Source: CBDUEV01 sp965366365 (lineage in GTDB: Bacteria; Actinomycetota; Acidimicrobiia; Spongiisociales; JAENVV01). Taken from it: a DNA stretch of 61,850 nucleotides. Positions 15,900 to 24,805 of this stretch are shown here, one piece after another. A program made the translations under genes and the position numbers. The stretch covers positions 1 to 61,850 of the forward strand of contig CBDUEV010000011.1 in the NCBI GenBank assembly GCA_965366365.1. Reading direction: 5' to 3'. The notes under the pieces were generated by a model. It saw only the letters and a program-made list of their open reading frames with translations. It searched no databases and was not told the origin of the DNA. How positions within the stretch are numbered: position 1 is the first letter of the stretch; each line of letters opens with the position of its first letter.

Positions 15900-18371
15900 A
15901 TGTCGTTAGTGTTCGTGCCGATCACTACTGATAACGATGGATCGCGCTTGAAATCTCGACTCGCCGCCATTGGCGCCGCCCTGATCATCCTCGCCCTCAC
16001 AGGGGTGCTGGAGAATTTCTCGCGGCAGGTCCACCAAGCGGATGTCAGAGCAGCTGTGAACGTCGAGGCGGAATCTCTCAGTCGCAACCTCATCGACACC
16101 GTTGCCAGGGAGACCTCGGCTGTAAACGCGCTCGCCGCATTCGTGGCCGTGGACCTCGACGATTCCACGCACCTCGACGACGAGTTCGCCCTGTACGCAG
16201 AGGCGCTCCAGGAGCAAGGATCCACCATCCGGTCGATCCAGCTGGCACCGGACTCCATCCTGCGCTTCGTCTACCCGATCGAGGGCAACGAGGCCGCCGT
16301 GGGGCTCGATCTCCTGGCCGATCCGGATCGACGAGCCCTCCTCGAGCCCGCCATCGTGTCAGGGGAGACGGTGATTCAAGGGCCGGTGGAACTCGTCCAG
16401 GGTGGTCTCGGTCTCATCGCGAGGTCGCCCGTCTACCGCCCGGATGGGACGTTCTGGGGGTTCACCGCTGTGGTGCTCGACTGGCCCGGCGTGGTTGCCC
16501 TCACGGAGTTTGAATCCGAATCCGACATGGTGCTGGCCGGCGCCCGCCTGCCGGGAACCGATCAGATGATCGCCGGCGATGCGGCCGCCTTTGAAGGTGA
16601 CCCGCTTCTCCGCCAGGTTCAGGTCGGAGCGACCGCCACGGTCTGGGAGCTGGGGGTGCGACCGCTCGCCGGCTGGCCCACCGCCACGGACACCTCGTGG
16701 GCCCTGTGGGCCGGCGGTTTCCTGGCGGCCGGTCTCGCCGGCTGGCTCGCTTTCAACCTCGTCCAGCGGCCCATCCTGCTCGCTCAGGAGCGAGCGCGGG
16801 CCCTTCGTGAGTTGGCGCTCGCCGAAGCCCGCTATCAGGTGACATTCGAGCACGCCGGGGTGGGGCTCCTGATTGTCGATTCAGCAGGACGGGTGGTTTC
16901 GGCAAATCCGTCTTTGGCGGCCATCGCCGGTTTCGAGGACGCCGAGGAGTTGGTCGGCTGGGAGGCTCTGGATCTGGTGGGCGCCGAGGATCGTTCCCGA
17001 TTCGAGGGACGTGTCGACATGCTCGCCAAGGGTGAACGCATGATTGAAGAAGAGATTCGGATCAGCGCCGAGGGTCTGCCCCGTTGGTGCCGGGTCCGGT
17101 TCACGATGATCGCTGACGAAGCCACCAACGAGCAGCTCTTCATCGGCATCGTCGAGGACGTCACGGATCGGCGTATCGCCGAGCATTCGCTGGCTCAGAG
17201 CGAGATCCGGTTCCGTCAGTTGTTCGAACTGGCTCCGATCGCCATCCAGCGGGAGGATTACACGGGCGCCGTCGAGCGGATGGAGGAGCTACGAGCGAGC
17301 GGAGTGACTGATCTGAGATCGCACCTAGCCGAGCAACCCTCCGTCCTCACCGAGCTGTTGGCGAGAGTGAAGATCATCGATGCCAATCCTGCCGCCGACG
17401 CGCTCCAGAGTCATCTTGGTAGCCAGGCAGGGCAAAAGACGCTCTTGGATCGATACACGAAAGAAGCCGAAGACACCTTTGTCGATACGTTGGTGGCGAT
17501 CTGGGAAGGTCGGGTGTCGGCTGGGGTGGTCGTGCATACGAGGGGGGCCGACGGCTTGTCCCGGCACCTCGACCTTCGCTGGCAGGCTCCCGACCTCGAC
17601 GGTCGGCCCGACTACTCGGGAGTGATCCTGACCATCGCCGATGTGACGGAACTCAAGGAGATCGGCCGCAAACTCCAGGAGCTTCTGAAGTCGAAGGACC
17701 GGTTCGTGGCGTCGGTGGCTCACGAATTGCGGACACCTCTGACCGCCGTGGTCGGATTCGCCCAGGAGCTCAATTCCGAGGCGGTGAGTTACAGCCCGGC
17801 CGAGAAGAAAGAGTTCCAGGAGTTGATCGCCTTCCATAGTGCGGACCTTTCCTACATCATCGAAGACCTGCTGGTCTGGGCCCGTGGCGATATCGACGAG
17901 GTCAGTGTGAGCGCAGAACGGTTCGATCTGGGGGGCGGCGTCCGTTCTTCCCTGAATCTCGTGCCTGGCTCGGGCCTGACGGTCAGAGAACCCGATGGCC
18001 GAGTCGAGGCAATCGGCGACCCCGCCCGACTGCGGCAGATCGTGCGCAACCTCGCCACGAATGCCGTGCGGTACGGCGGCTCGGAAGTAGAGGTCGAAGT
18101 GAGACGATCGGCGGGGTCCGCCATCGTCGAGGTCAGTGACAACGGACCTGAGATCCCGCCGGATCGGGCCAACGTGATCTTTGAGCCGTACGAGCGGGCC
18201 GAGACGCGGCCTGCCAAGCCAGGCTCCATCGGTCTGGGACTCACCGTTTCGCGGGCGCTGGCCAGGCTGCAAGGGGGAGATGTGGTCTTCTTCCGGGCCG
18301 GGGATCGCAACGTCTTCCGGGTCACACTGCCCGCCGCGGACGCCGAGAACCCCGCCGCCCTCGTCCCCTAG
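15900..18371 (+). CDS. Membrane sensor histidine kinase with CHASE-like and PAS domains (823 aa)
   Basis: TM1 (about 21-37), an extracytoplasmic CHASE-type sensor (about 45-258), TM2 (about 266-288), two PAS modules (about 305-425 and 430-585), a HisKA dimerisation domain with the phosphoacceptor H608 in VAHELRTPL, and a HATPase domain (about 700-815) with N-box RNLATNA, DNGPEIP (G1) and GLGLT (G2). No receiver domain or response-regulator gene is adjacent. The start is uncertain: no Shine-Dalgarno sequence precedes ATG 15900, and TTG 15948, giving MKSRLAAIGAAL, is a good alternative. The kinase sits between the RDD and SpoIIM genes, which are usual neighbours in actinobacteria, so it may sense envelope state. 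Confidence 0.9.
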   Translation: MSLVFVPITTDNDGSRLKSRLAAIGAALIILALTGVLENFSRQVHQADVRAAVNVEAESLSRNLIDTVARETSAVNALAAFVAVDLDDSTHLDDEFALYAEALQEQGSTIRSIQLAPDSILRFVYPIEGNEAAVGLDLLADPDRRALLEPAIVSGETVIQGPVELVQGGLGLIARSPVYRPDGTFWGFTAVVLDWPGVVALTEFESESDMVLAGARLPGTDQMIAGDAAAFEGDPLLRQVQVGATATVWELGVRPLAGWPTATDTSWALWAGGFLAAGLAGWLAFNLVQRPILLAQERARALRELALAEARYQVTFEHAGVGLLIVDSAGRVVSANPSLAAIAGFEDAEELVGWEALDLVGAEDRSRFEGRVDMLAKGERMIEEEIRISAEGLPRWCRVRFTMIADEATNEQLFIGIVEDVTDRRIAEHSLAQSEIRFRQLFELAPIAIQREDYTGAVERMEELRASGVTDLRSHLAEQPSVLTELLARVKIIDANPAADALQSHLGSQAGQKTLLDRYTKEAEDTFVDTLVAIWEGRVSAGVVVHTRGADGLSRHLDLRWQAPDLDGRPDYSGVILTIADVTELKEIGRKLQELLKSKDRFVASVAHELRTPLTAVVGFAQELNSEAVSYSPAEKKEFQELIAFHSADLSYIIEDLLVWARGDIDEVSVSAERFDLGGGVRSSLNLVPGSGLTVREPDGRVEAIGDPARLRQIVRNLATNAVRYGGSEVEVEVRRSAGSAIVEVSDNGPEIPPDRANVIFEPYERAETRPAKPGSIGLGLTVSRALARLQGGDVVFFRAGDRNVFRVTLPAADAENPAALVP

Positions 18372-18469
18372 GCGCGGCGCAACCCTGACATCCGCCGCTA
18401 CCGTGGAGTCCGGAGGGACCGAGTCGCCATCGCTGGTGACGGAGGCCGGACGGCGCCAAGAGCGAGCCC

Positions 18470-19504
18470 ATGAACCTGTCTCGTTTTGAACAACAACGCC
18501 AAGAGGAATGGGTTGAGCTCGAAGACCTGGCGCATCTTGCCGGCGTGCGGCTCGAGTCCTTGGGCGCCGACCGGGTTCGCCGGCTGGCCCAGCTCTATCG
18601 GCGAGCGACCGCGGACCTGGCCTACGCCCGTCAGCACTTCGCCCACGACCCGATCGTCGACCGTCTCGAAACGATGGTCGGCCGGGCGAGGGTTCTGGTC
18701 TATGAACGGCCGGATCGCACCCGGACCGTCTGGGGCTACCTCTCCACCGGCTACTGGCAGGCGCTCCATGCCAGGCGCAGCATGCTGCGTCTCACGTTGG
18801 CTGTGGTGGCAGCGGCCGCTCTGATCGGGGTGGCGGTGGCGGTGGTGAACCCGGCAGGAACCCTCGATGCCATGCCCGAGGGCTTTCGGTGGGTGACCGA
18901 GGCTGAGAACACCGACATCGAAGCCGGCGCAGCGGGGTTGGCCGGCTTCTCGCTGTTCGTGATGACGAACAACATCCTGGTGACGCTGGCCGCTTTTGCC
19001 ATGGGGGTGGCGTGGGGGGTCGGCACCCTCTACTCCATGGCCTACAACGGTTTCATCTTCGGGGCCCTGGGCGCCCTGGCCGCAGACGCCGGCAACGGCG
19101 ATGTGTTCGTGGCCGCCGTGGCCGGCCACGGAGTCCTGGAGCTGTCCTGTGTCTTCATCGGCGGGACTGCCGGGTTCAGTCTGGGCCGCTCCCTCCTCCG
19201 GCCGGGCGGATTGCGCAGGGGTCAGTCACTGCGCATCGAGGGATTGGAGGCCTTCAGGCTGGCCTTGGGCACCGCCCCCTGGTTGGTGCTGGCGGGAGTC
19301 CTCGAAGGCTTCCTCAGCCGGGTCGGGCTCGGATGGCGTCCGACCCTGGCGGTGGGCGTCATCGTGGGGACGGTCTTCTGGGGTCTCTACTTCTGGCGGG
19401 GTCGGCTCCCGGTCGACCCCGCCATGGCGCATGGTGCGGAGGGCGCCATCACAGCCGTGCCCGTGCTTTCGCCCGCAGGTAGGCCGCCACGCATTGAGCG
19501 CTGA
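18470..19504 (+). CDS. Stage II sporulation protein M (SpoIIM/DUF95)-family membrane protein (344 aa)
   Basis: A cytoplasmic helical N-terminal region (about 1-90, with RRLAQLYRRATADLAYAR) precedes about six hydrophobic segments. The conserved segment NNILVTLAAFAMGVAWGVGT near residues 166-185 and GHGVLELSCVFIGGTAG near 222-238 are hallmarks of SpoIIM/DUF95 proteins. In non-sporulating actinobacteria this family sits beside the MoxR/DUF58 operon, as here. The gene converges on DUF58 and overlaps its 3' end by 56 bases. It starts at ATG 18470; TACCGT about 70 bases upstream could be a -10 element. Role probably in envelope biogenesis, not sporulation. Confidence 0.87.
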   Translation: MNLSRFEQQRQEEWVELEDLAHLAGVRLESLGADRVRRLAQLYRRATADLAYARQHFAHDPIVDRLETMVGRARVLVYERPDRTRTVWGYLSTGYWQALHARRSMLRLTLAVVAAAALIGVAVAVVNPAGTLDAMPEGFRWVTEAENTDIEAGAAGLAGFSLFVMTNNILVTLAAFAMGVAWGVGTLYSMAYNGFIFGALGALAADAGNGDVFVAAVAGHGVLELSCVFIGGTAGFSLGRSLLRPGGLRRGQSLRIEGLEAFRLALGTAPWLVLAGVLEGFLSRVGLGWRPTLAVGVIVGTVFWGLYFWRGRLPVDPAMAHGAEGAITAVPVLSPAGRPPRIER

Positions 19505-20693
19505 GCTGGTCGACCTGGGACTCGACGACGTCAGCTCCCATGTGCCGGAGTCGCCTGGTCACGGTCGATCGCTCGTTCAGCACGTCGAGAGCTGCCACCG
19601 CCCGGAAGACGTCCTCGACTCTTTCCGGCGGCTGCACCAACATCTCCTCGAGTTCGTCATCGAGGGCAGACGCCACCGCAACCACGTGGCGCCGCGCCAG
19701 CACTGGAGTCGCGGCCAGGAGAGATCGAGCGGCCGCCTCGTTGATTATGTCCGTCAATACCAAGACAAACGCCCGCTTGGTGGCTGCCACCGCCTGGAAG
19801 CCGATTTCGTAGTTGCTTTCGTTGTCGGAAGGTTCGAGGTCGAAGATGGTTCGCACCACTGCGTCTCCCCCCGCTCGCGAGGGCGGCAGGCGGCGGAGAA
19901 GGTTGGAGTCGAAAGCGATCACCCCGGCCCTGTCGCCCATCTCGTCGGCCACGAGCGCGACGGCAACGGCGGCGTCGACCGCTGCGTCCAGGCGAGTTCG
20001 ATGATCGAGCGGCGTCGCCATCAACCTTCCGGCGTCGATCAGGATGATCACGTCGCGGTCCTGCTCGACCCGGAACTGGTTGCTCATGGGCCGCCCCACC
20101 CGGGCCGTCGCCCTCCAGTTGACCTGGCGGATGTCGTCGTCGGGTGAGTACTCCCGGATGGACTCGAACTCCGTTCCCAAGCCGAGAGGACCTCGCCTGC
20201 GGCGACCTTCTTCGACGAACTTGCCTTTGCGGACCGATTGAACGAGACGATGCGCGGCCGGCATGTCCGGGTACACGAGAAGCTCGGTGCCGTCGCCGAG
20301 CCGATGATGGGCTGCGCCGAGGCCCAGCACCCCCGTCGTACGGGTCGCCACGGCCGGCAAGGTGTGTTTGCCTCTCCGGAGAGGAGTGAGGCTGGCCTCG
20401 AGACGGACGTCGCTCTCCTGGGGGAAGATGCGCAGATCGGGTCCCGATGGCTGGCGGACTCGGACCGAGCCTCGGGCTCCCGACGTGTTCACCGTCAGGG
20501 GAGCGGCCACACCCCGGGAGAGGATTCTTGGCACGGTGCGCACGACAGTTGGTGAGGAGCGCACCATGATCATGTCCACCAGCACCACCACCGCCCCGGC
20601 CAGGAACACCACCAGCGCCACCGGCAGGGGAGCGACCAGCGGCATCAGCGCCAGACAGCCGGCGAGGACGGCGGCGCGGATGGTGGGGGTCAA
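19449..20693 (-). CDS. DUF58 protein, partner of the MoxR ATPase (414 aa)
   Basis: The N-terminal two helices (about 5-45) are membrane segments. The DUF58 core follows, with FESIREYSPDDDIRQVNWRATAR at about 170-190 and a von Willebrand-A-like domain starting at DRDVIILIDAGR with a MIDAS-type D-x-G-x motif (family pattern D-x-S-x-S is altered). Only a TTG at 20693 starts the frame after the MoxR stop at 20725; no ATG or GTG is nearby. MoxR-DUF58 pairs are proposed chaperone/metal-dependent assembly factors for envelope proteins. It is the last gene of a five-gene minus-strand operon. Confidence 0.88.
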   Translation of the reverse strand: MTPTIRAAVLAGCLALMPLVAPLPVALVVFLAGAVVVLVDMIMVRSSPTVVRTVPRILSRGVAAPLTVNTSGARGSVRVRQPSGPDLRIFPQESDVRLEASLTPLRRGKHTLPAVATRTTGVLGLGAAHHRLGDGTELLVYPDMPAAHRLVQSVRKGKFVEEGRRRRGPLGLGTEFESIREYSPDDDIRQVNWRATARVGRPMSNQFRVEQDRDVIILIDAGRLMATPLDHRTRLDAAVDAAVAVALVADEMGDRAGVIAFDSNLLRRLPPSRAGGDAVVRTIFDLEPSDNESNYEIGFQAVAATKRAFVLVLTDIINEAAARSLLAATPVLARRHVVAVASALDDELEEMLVQPPERVEDVFRAVAALDVLNERSTVTRRLRHMGADVVESQVDQLSAQCVAAYLRAKARARL

Positions 20694-20724
20694 GGGAGGA
20701 GCGCCGGCCGGGCGGTCACGGCCG

Positions 20725-21654
20725 TCAACGCGGGACCGGCACCGAGGCGATGGCCGCTCGCACGGCGTCGTCTGGTCGGTACTGGTCGAGTTCGGCTTCG
20801 GGTCGGAGCAAGATCCGATGGCGAAGGACCGCCGGAGCCACCCTGACCACATCGTCCGGGGTGACGAAGTCCCGCCCGACGATCCGCGCAGCTGCTCGAG
20901 ACGCCGCCAGGAGATGAACGGCGGCCCTTGGGCTAGCACCGAGTTCCACCGCCGGGAGGTCTCGGGTCTTGCGAACGAGGGCACTGACGTAGTTGATCAC
21001 CTCGTCGGTGGCGGACGTGGCGTCCACTGTGGCTCGCAAGGCGAGGATTTCGGCAATCGTGCTGATCGGCTGGACGTCGTCGAGGGTGGCTGGGTTGACC
21101 CCCGTGCGGGCGAGGTGCAGCATGGCTCGTTCGTCGGCCTCGCTCGGGTAGCCGATGTCCACCTTCACGAGGAAGCGGTCGAGCTGGGCTTCCGGCAGCG
21201 GGTAGGTGCCTTCGTACTCGATCGGGTTCTGGGTGGCCACCACCATGAACGGTTCGGGGAGGGGATGGCTGACCCCGTCGACGGTCACTTGTTGCTCGGC
21301 CATCGCCTCCAGCAAGGCCGCCTGCGTCTTGGGTGGCGTGCGGTTGATCTCGTCTGCCAGGAGCAGGTTGGTGAAGACCGGCCCCTTGCGGAACTCGAGG
21401 TGGCCGGCCGCGAGCGTCATGGTGCCGGTCAGGTCGGAGGGAAGCATGTCGGGGGTGAACTGGGCGCGGGTGAAGTCGACTCCGAGGGCTATGGCGACGG
21501 CATTGGCGGCCAGGGTCTTGGCGGTCCCGGGAACTCCTTCGAGGAGGACGTGGCCGGCCACGGCCACGGCGACCAGCATCAGATCGATGGCGGCTATCTG
21601 GCCGACGACCACTTTTCCGACCTCAGCGTGCAGGCGTTCTCTGATCTCTTTCAC
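20725..21654 (-). CDS. MoxR-family AAA+ ATPase (309 aa)
   Basis: AAA+ ATPase of the MoxR class: Walker A GVPGTAKT (40-47), Walker B LLLADEINR (about 98-105 with D101/E102), the MoxR-specific helical insert segments (RAQFTPDMLPSDLTGT near 63-78), and sensor 1 at MVVATQNPIEYEG near 145. The C-terminal lid contains SPRAAVHLLAASRA. The start ATG 21654 overlaps the DUF4350 stop by four bases (ATGA). MoxR proteins are chaperone-like ATPases that insert or activate von Willebrand-type partners such as DUF58. Confidence 0.95.
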   Translation of the reverse strand: MKEIRERLHAEVGKVVVGQIAAIDLMLVAVAVAGHVLLEGVPGTAKTLAANAVAIALGVDFTRAQFTPDMLPSDLTGTMTLAAGHLEFRKGPVFTNLLLADEINRTPPKTQAALLEAMAEQQVTVDGVSHPLPEPFMVVATQNPIEYEGTYPLPEAQLDRFLVKVDIGYPSEADERAMLHLARTGVNPATLDDVQPISTIAEILALRATVDATSATDEVINYVSALVRKTRDLPAVELGASPRAAVHLLAASRAAARIVGRDFVTPDDVVRVAPAVLRHRILLRPEAELDQYRPDDAVRAAIASVPVPR

Positions 21655-22841
21655 CCGGGGGCCTCCTCAGAACTCCGGCTCGGCACGATAGCCATGGCCG
21701 GCGACGGACGGGCACCCGACCCGGCTCGGCGCCTCACCGCCGCCATGACTCTCGATATTGCCATGGCATCCTCGCCGTCTCCGGCGGGCCGAAGGAGTGC
21801 TTCGAGATCGGGGCCGGCGATGCCCAGCGCTTGCCCGGCGGCGAGGATTTCTCGATGTGACGCGTCGGCGGTGAGTCCCGTGCGGTCAAGGAGGATTCGC
21901 TGGGCCTCGAGGCGAAGGGGCTCTGTCGCGTCGGCGAGGTCTGTCCTGGCCAGGGTGGTCGCCAGCGACTCCACGAACCAGCGGCGGGGAGGCGGCAGGG
22001 TTCGCGCCGTCGCCTCCGGGGGGCCGAAACGACGCCCGGCGGCGACCAGAAAGACCAAGGTGGCGGCGGCCAGAAGGTAGAGCGTCCATCTCCAGGAGCG
22101 CGGCAGGAGGGGTTCTGTGACGAGGTCGTCCACGTAGCCGTGTGAGTATTCGTCGAAGAGGGCGGGACGTTCGCCCAGAACGGCTACGGCGAACGCAGCG
22201 TTGTCGGCTTCGGCCAGATAGGCATTCGAGAACACCGTGGAATCGGCGACGAGGACGGCAGTCCCGCGCCCGATGCGGTGGCTGATCGCCAGTGCCTCGC
22301 CGTATTCGTTGGTGAGAAGCGATTCCGTCTCGGAGGTGGCTTCCCACGCTTGGAGGCCGGCGGATTCGACGGTCGCGACACCCCGCACCGCCGGGTTGTC
22401 AGCGACCGCTTCATACCGGCCACCGGCGGCGTCGGTGATTTCGACGGATCTCTGGCCGAGGAGAGCCTCACCGAGGTCGCCTGCCGCACCCTCGGGTGCC
22501 GCCACCACCACTCGCCCGCCCGCCTGCACGAAGTCCAGCACGGCCTGGACCGAAGGGCGTTCCGTGAACCAGACATCGGTCACCACGAGGGTGACCGCCG
22601 GGTCGATGTCCGCCTCCTCGAGAGGGATCGTGAGGCGTTGCGGTTGGCGTCCCGTTCGATCGAGTAGCTCGAACCAGGCTGCCGTCCCGGCAGGTGTTGT
22701 CACGAAGGAGGATCCCGGATCGCCGTCCACGCGACCGGCCGGGAGCAGTTCATTGGCGGCCGCCAGAGCGACGTTGAGGATGACCAGTGTCACCAAGCCG
22801 GCGATCAGCCGGTTCCGGATCCGGCGAGCCTTGTCGGTCAT
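21651..22841 (-). CDS. DUF4350-type membrane protein (396 aa)
   Basis: N-terminal transmembrane anchor (about 10-30, with LVTLVILNVALAAANELL), then an extracytoplasmic region of about 200 residues that looks like a GATase/Rossmann-like beta-alpha domain: VVTDVWF near 85 and GGRVVVAAPEG near 105, then HRIGRGTAVLVADSTVFSN near 205. A second transmembrane segment (LYLLAAATLVFLVAAGRRFGP near 260) precedes a cytoplasmic helical tail. This layout fits the DUF4350 proteins of the MoxR/DUF4129 operons. ATG 22841 overlaps the DUF4129 stop in ATGA. Confidence 0.8.
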   Translation of the reverse strand: MTDKARRIRNRLIAGLVTLVILNVALAAANELLPAGRVDGDPGSSFVTTPAGTAAWFELLDRTGRQPQRLTIPLEEADIDPAVTLVVTDVWFTERPSVQAVLDFVQAGGRVVVAAPEGAAGDLGEALLGQRSVEITDAAGGRYEAVADNPAVRGVATVESAGLQAWEATSETESLLTNEYGEALAISHRIGRGTAVLVADSTVFSNAYLAEADNAAFAVAVLGERPALFDEYSHGYVDDLVTEPLLPRSWRWTLYLLAAATLVFLVAAGRRFGPPEATARTLPPPRRWFVESLATTLARTDLADATEPLRLEAQRILLDRTGLTADASHREILAAGQALGIAGPDLEALLRPAGDGEDAMAISRVMAAVRRRAGSGARPSPAMAIVPSRSSEEAPG

Positions 22842-23545
22842 TCGCCTCCCTCCTCGGGTGCTCGCGCCACGATCACCGGCCACGCCGAAGCCGAGAAGTC
22901 GTCGTCGGCTTTGGCTGCCGGCCGACGACCGTAGACGACGGCGTCGAACGTGCCGGCCACGCGGTCGAACTCCGCCAGGTGGACCGCATCGGCCACCTCC
23001 CCACTCGTCCGGGTGGCATGGTCCGACAGCACGCCTCGTCTCTCGAGCCGTATCAGACCTGCTTCGAATCGCAACCGGAGGGCTTCGGCGTACTCGCCCC
23101 GTCGGGCGGCCTCGGCCGCACGACGGTCCAGGTCATTGGCGCTCACTTCCGCCTTGGCCTTGCTCGATCCCGTTGCGGCGATGCGCAGGGCCGTCCGTCG
23201 TCGGATGATGTAGGTGGCGCCCCAGGCGACCAGAGCGAGAATCGCCAGCACGATCAGGAGGGTCCTCAGTCCGGCCAGGCCCGCCGGATCGACGTCGGAA
23301 ACGGCAGACTCGGGGCTCGGGAGGTCGATGTCGAAGAGCTCGGCCAGCCAGTCCAAGAGGCGGCTGAACACGCCCGGTGGCGACTCCGCATAGGCACGTT
23401 GCGACAGAATCCGCTCGGCGGTTTCACGCAGCTCGTCGGCATCGATCTCCGATCCCTCTTGGGCCGCCGCGAAAGGCACGGTGCCCAGGATGGCCGCGGC
23501 CAGGCTCAGGAAGAAGAGTGTGGGGCGTATCGCGGGCCGTCTCAT
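22838..23545 (-). CDS. DUF4129-domain membrane protein (235 aa)
   Basis: Signal or anchor segment at about 5-25 (RPTLFFLSLAAAILGTVPFAAAQ), a short outside region, a transmembrane segment near residue 95 (RTLLIVLAILALVAWGATYIIRR) and a cytoplasmic DUF4129 domain: EAARRGEYAEALRLRFEAGLIRLERRG and SGEVADAV. Start ATG 23545 is chosen because it overlaps the stop of the preceding gene in ATGA; an upstream in-frame start would break that coupling. DUF4129 proteins accompany MoxR-DUF58 modules. Confidence 0.82.
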   Translation of the reverse strand: MRRPAIRPTLFFLSLAAAILGTVPFAAAQEGSEIDADELRETAERILSQRAYAESPPGVFSRLLDWLAELFDIDLPSPESAVSDVDPAGLAGLRTLLIVLAILALVAWGATYIIRRRTALRIAATGSSKAKAEVSANDLDRRAAEAARRGEYAEALRLRFEAGLIRLERRGVLSDHATRTSGEVADAVHLAEFDRVAGTFDAVVYGRRPAAKADDDFSASAWPVIVARAPEEGGE

Positions 23546-24390
23546 AGCCGGGGCGGGATCCCCGCCCACCCGCTTCGCCGCCCCCGACCGGCGGTTGGGC
23601 TGCTCGCCCCGGGTTGGTCGAGGCTGCCGATCAAGAGGTCGAGGTCCAGAGCCTCCTTGCGCACGCGGAGGTCGGCGAAAACCAGGGCTTTGGCCGCCAG
23701 CGCCACCGGCCAGATCATCACCGCATTGAGATACGTTGCGAGGACGATGAAGAGCCGGGTCGCGGCCGGTTGAAGGTCGAGGAAGACACCGGAACCGGCC
23801 GCCCCGTTGAGGACCAGAGCCACCCCGAGCCGGACGAGAAGCAGCACGGACAACGTGCCCAGGATCGGAAGGGTTCGACCCTTGACGAGGCCGTAGGAGC
23901 GAGGGATGGCCGCCAAGGGACCTGTCCCTTCGGACACCACAGTGGATTCGACGACCCCCAACCTGGTGGCAACCACGATTCCGGGTACGCCACCGAGCAG
24001 TGCGCCCACCAGGATCAGCGGGATCTTGAGGAGCGAGGAGAGCGCTGCTTTGGGAAGGCTGCGGAGTACCTGGGGAATAGTCGCGCGGACTCTGCCGAAC
24101 AGCACCTCGTCAGCGCTGTGCAGAACGAATGGCCGAAGCACGATCAGGGCCAGCACCACCAGCACGGGAAAGCTCCAGCCCTCCAAACCTGACCCCATCA
24201 GAATGAGCGAGGCGATCCCCGATGCGGTGGTTTCGCCGCTCAGGTCGGCGTCGAGCAGGTCCCACCACTGCACCAGCGCCACCGGGAGGAAGATACCGGC
24301 GGCCGCGCCCCACAGGTGCCGGAGATCCAGTCGGACGAGCTTGACGGCGCCGTCGACGATTTCCCCGATCCCAAGTGGCCGCAGTGCCAT
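23542..24390 (-). CDS. Multi-span membrane protein of the MoxR operon (282 aa)
   Basis: The N-terminus (MALRPLGIGEIVDGAVKLVR) matches the start of the glycerophosphoryl-diester phosphodiesterase membrane-domain-like proteins (DUF7544 and relatives) that head these operons. About six hydrophobic segments follow; the C-terminal tail is Pro/Gly/Arg-rich and ends one base before the ATGA overlap with DUF4129. TATCGT seven bases upstream of ATG could start a leaderless transcript for the whole operon. No enzymatic motif; probably a structural or scaffold membrane component. Confidence 0.78.
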   Translation of the reverse strand: MALRPLGIGEIVDGAVKLVRLDLRHLWGAAAGIFLPVALVQWWDLLDADLSGETTASGIASLILMGSGLEGWSFPVLVVLALIVLRPFVLHSADEVLFGRVRATIPQVLRSLPKAALSSLLKIPLILVGALLGGVPGIVVATRLGVVESTVVSEGTGPLAAIPRSYGLVKGRTLPILGTLSVLLLVRLGVALVLNGAAGSGVFLDLQPAATRLFIVLATYLNAVMIWPVALAAKALVFADLRVRKEALDLDLLIGSLDQPGASSPTAGRGRRSGWAGIPPRL

Positions 24391-24397
24391 TGGCGAG

Positions 24398-24403
24398 ACG
24401 ATA
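24398..24403 (-). promoter_or_regulatory. Putative -10 box (TATCGT) for the MoxR operon
   Basis: TATCGT on the minus strand, seven bases before the first ATG of the five-gene operon; leaderless-type spacing. Confidence 0.42.
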
Positions 24404-24523
24404 GCCGACGGATACGGAGGGTTCCGCCCAACGAATCCCGGCGAGCGCCTCGCGGAGCGCTTTCGCCGCGGGCCGTCGCGATACCGTTGGCAAGGTCATG
24501 CTGTATACGCTAGAGTAACGTTC

Positions 24524-24529
24524 TATAAT
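24524..24529 (+). promoter_or_regulatory. Perfect TATAAT -10 box upstream of the HTH gene
   Basis: A consensus TATAAT in high-GC DNA lies 48 bases before ATG 24578. The -35 region 17 bases upstream (24501-24506, CTGTAT) is poor. An overlapping option is TTGGCA (24487-24492) with TAGAGT (24511-24516) at 18-base spacing. Confidence 0.55.
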
Positions 24530-24577
24530 GTCGAGTCTCGCTGAGGGGCACGGAATGCGGGCTCGCCGGAAAGGACG

Positions 24578-24805
24578 ATGATGGAGAACGAGCTACCTCC
24601 CATCCTGGACGCGTCCCAGGTAGCGGACCTGCTGGGCATGAACGTGCAAATGGTCCGCAAATACGCACGCGAAGCCCGGATCCCCGCCTACCGACTGCCC
24701 GGGGGACGATCCTTCAAGTTCTTCCGGGACGAGATCTTCGAATTCCTCAAGGCGCATCCCGTCGAAGCAGACGCCGAGGCGGAGACCTCCGTCAGCGCCG
24801 AGTAA
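24578..24805 (+). CDS. Small MerR/excisionase-type HTH DNA-binding protein (75 aa)
   Basis: Winged helix-turn-helix of the excisionase/HTH_17 type: LDASQVADLLGMNVQMVRKYAREARIPAYRLPGG fills residues 8-42, with wing and basic residues up to 58 (RSFKFFRDEIFEFL). The C-terminal tail is acidic. It is probably a stand-alone regulator. It precedes the Tad locus and has the best -10 box in the window, so it may regulate the pilus genes or the divergent unknown gene. ATG 24578 and 24581 are tandem starts. The 3' end overlaps the convergent gene at 24792 by 14 bases. Confidence 0.88.
   Translation: MMENELPPILDASQVADLLGMNVQMVRKYAREARIPAYRLPGGRSFKFFRDEIFEFLKAHPVEADAEAETSVSAE

Noticed and set aside
18470..19504. 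SpoIIM as evidence of sporulation
   Set aside because: SpoIIM/DUF95 proteins occur in non-sporulating actinobacteria next to MoxR/DUF58 genes, and no other sporulation gene is here.
24578..24805. HTH gene as phage excisionase
   Set aside because: Excisionase-type HTH folds also serve as ordinary regulators; no integrase or attachment site is nearby.
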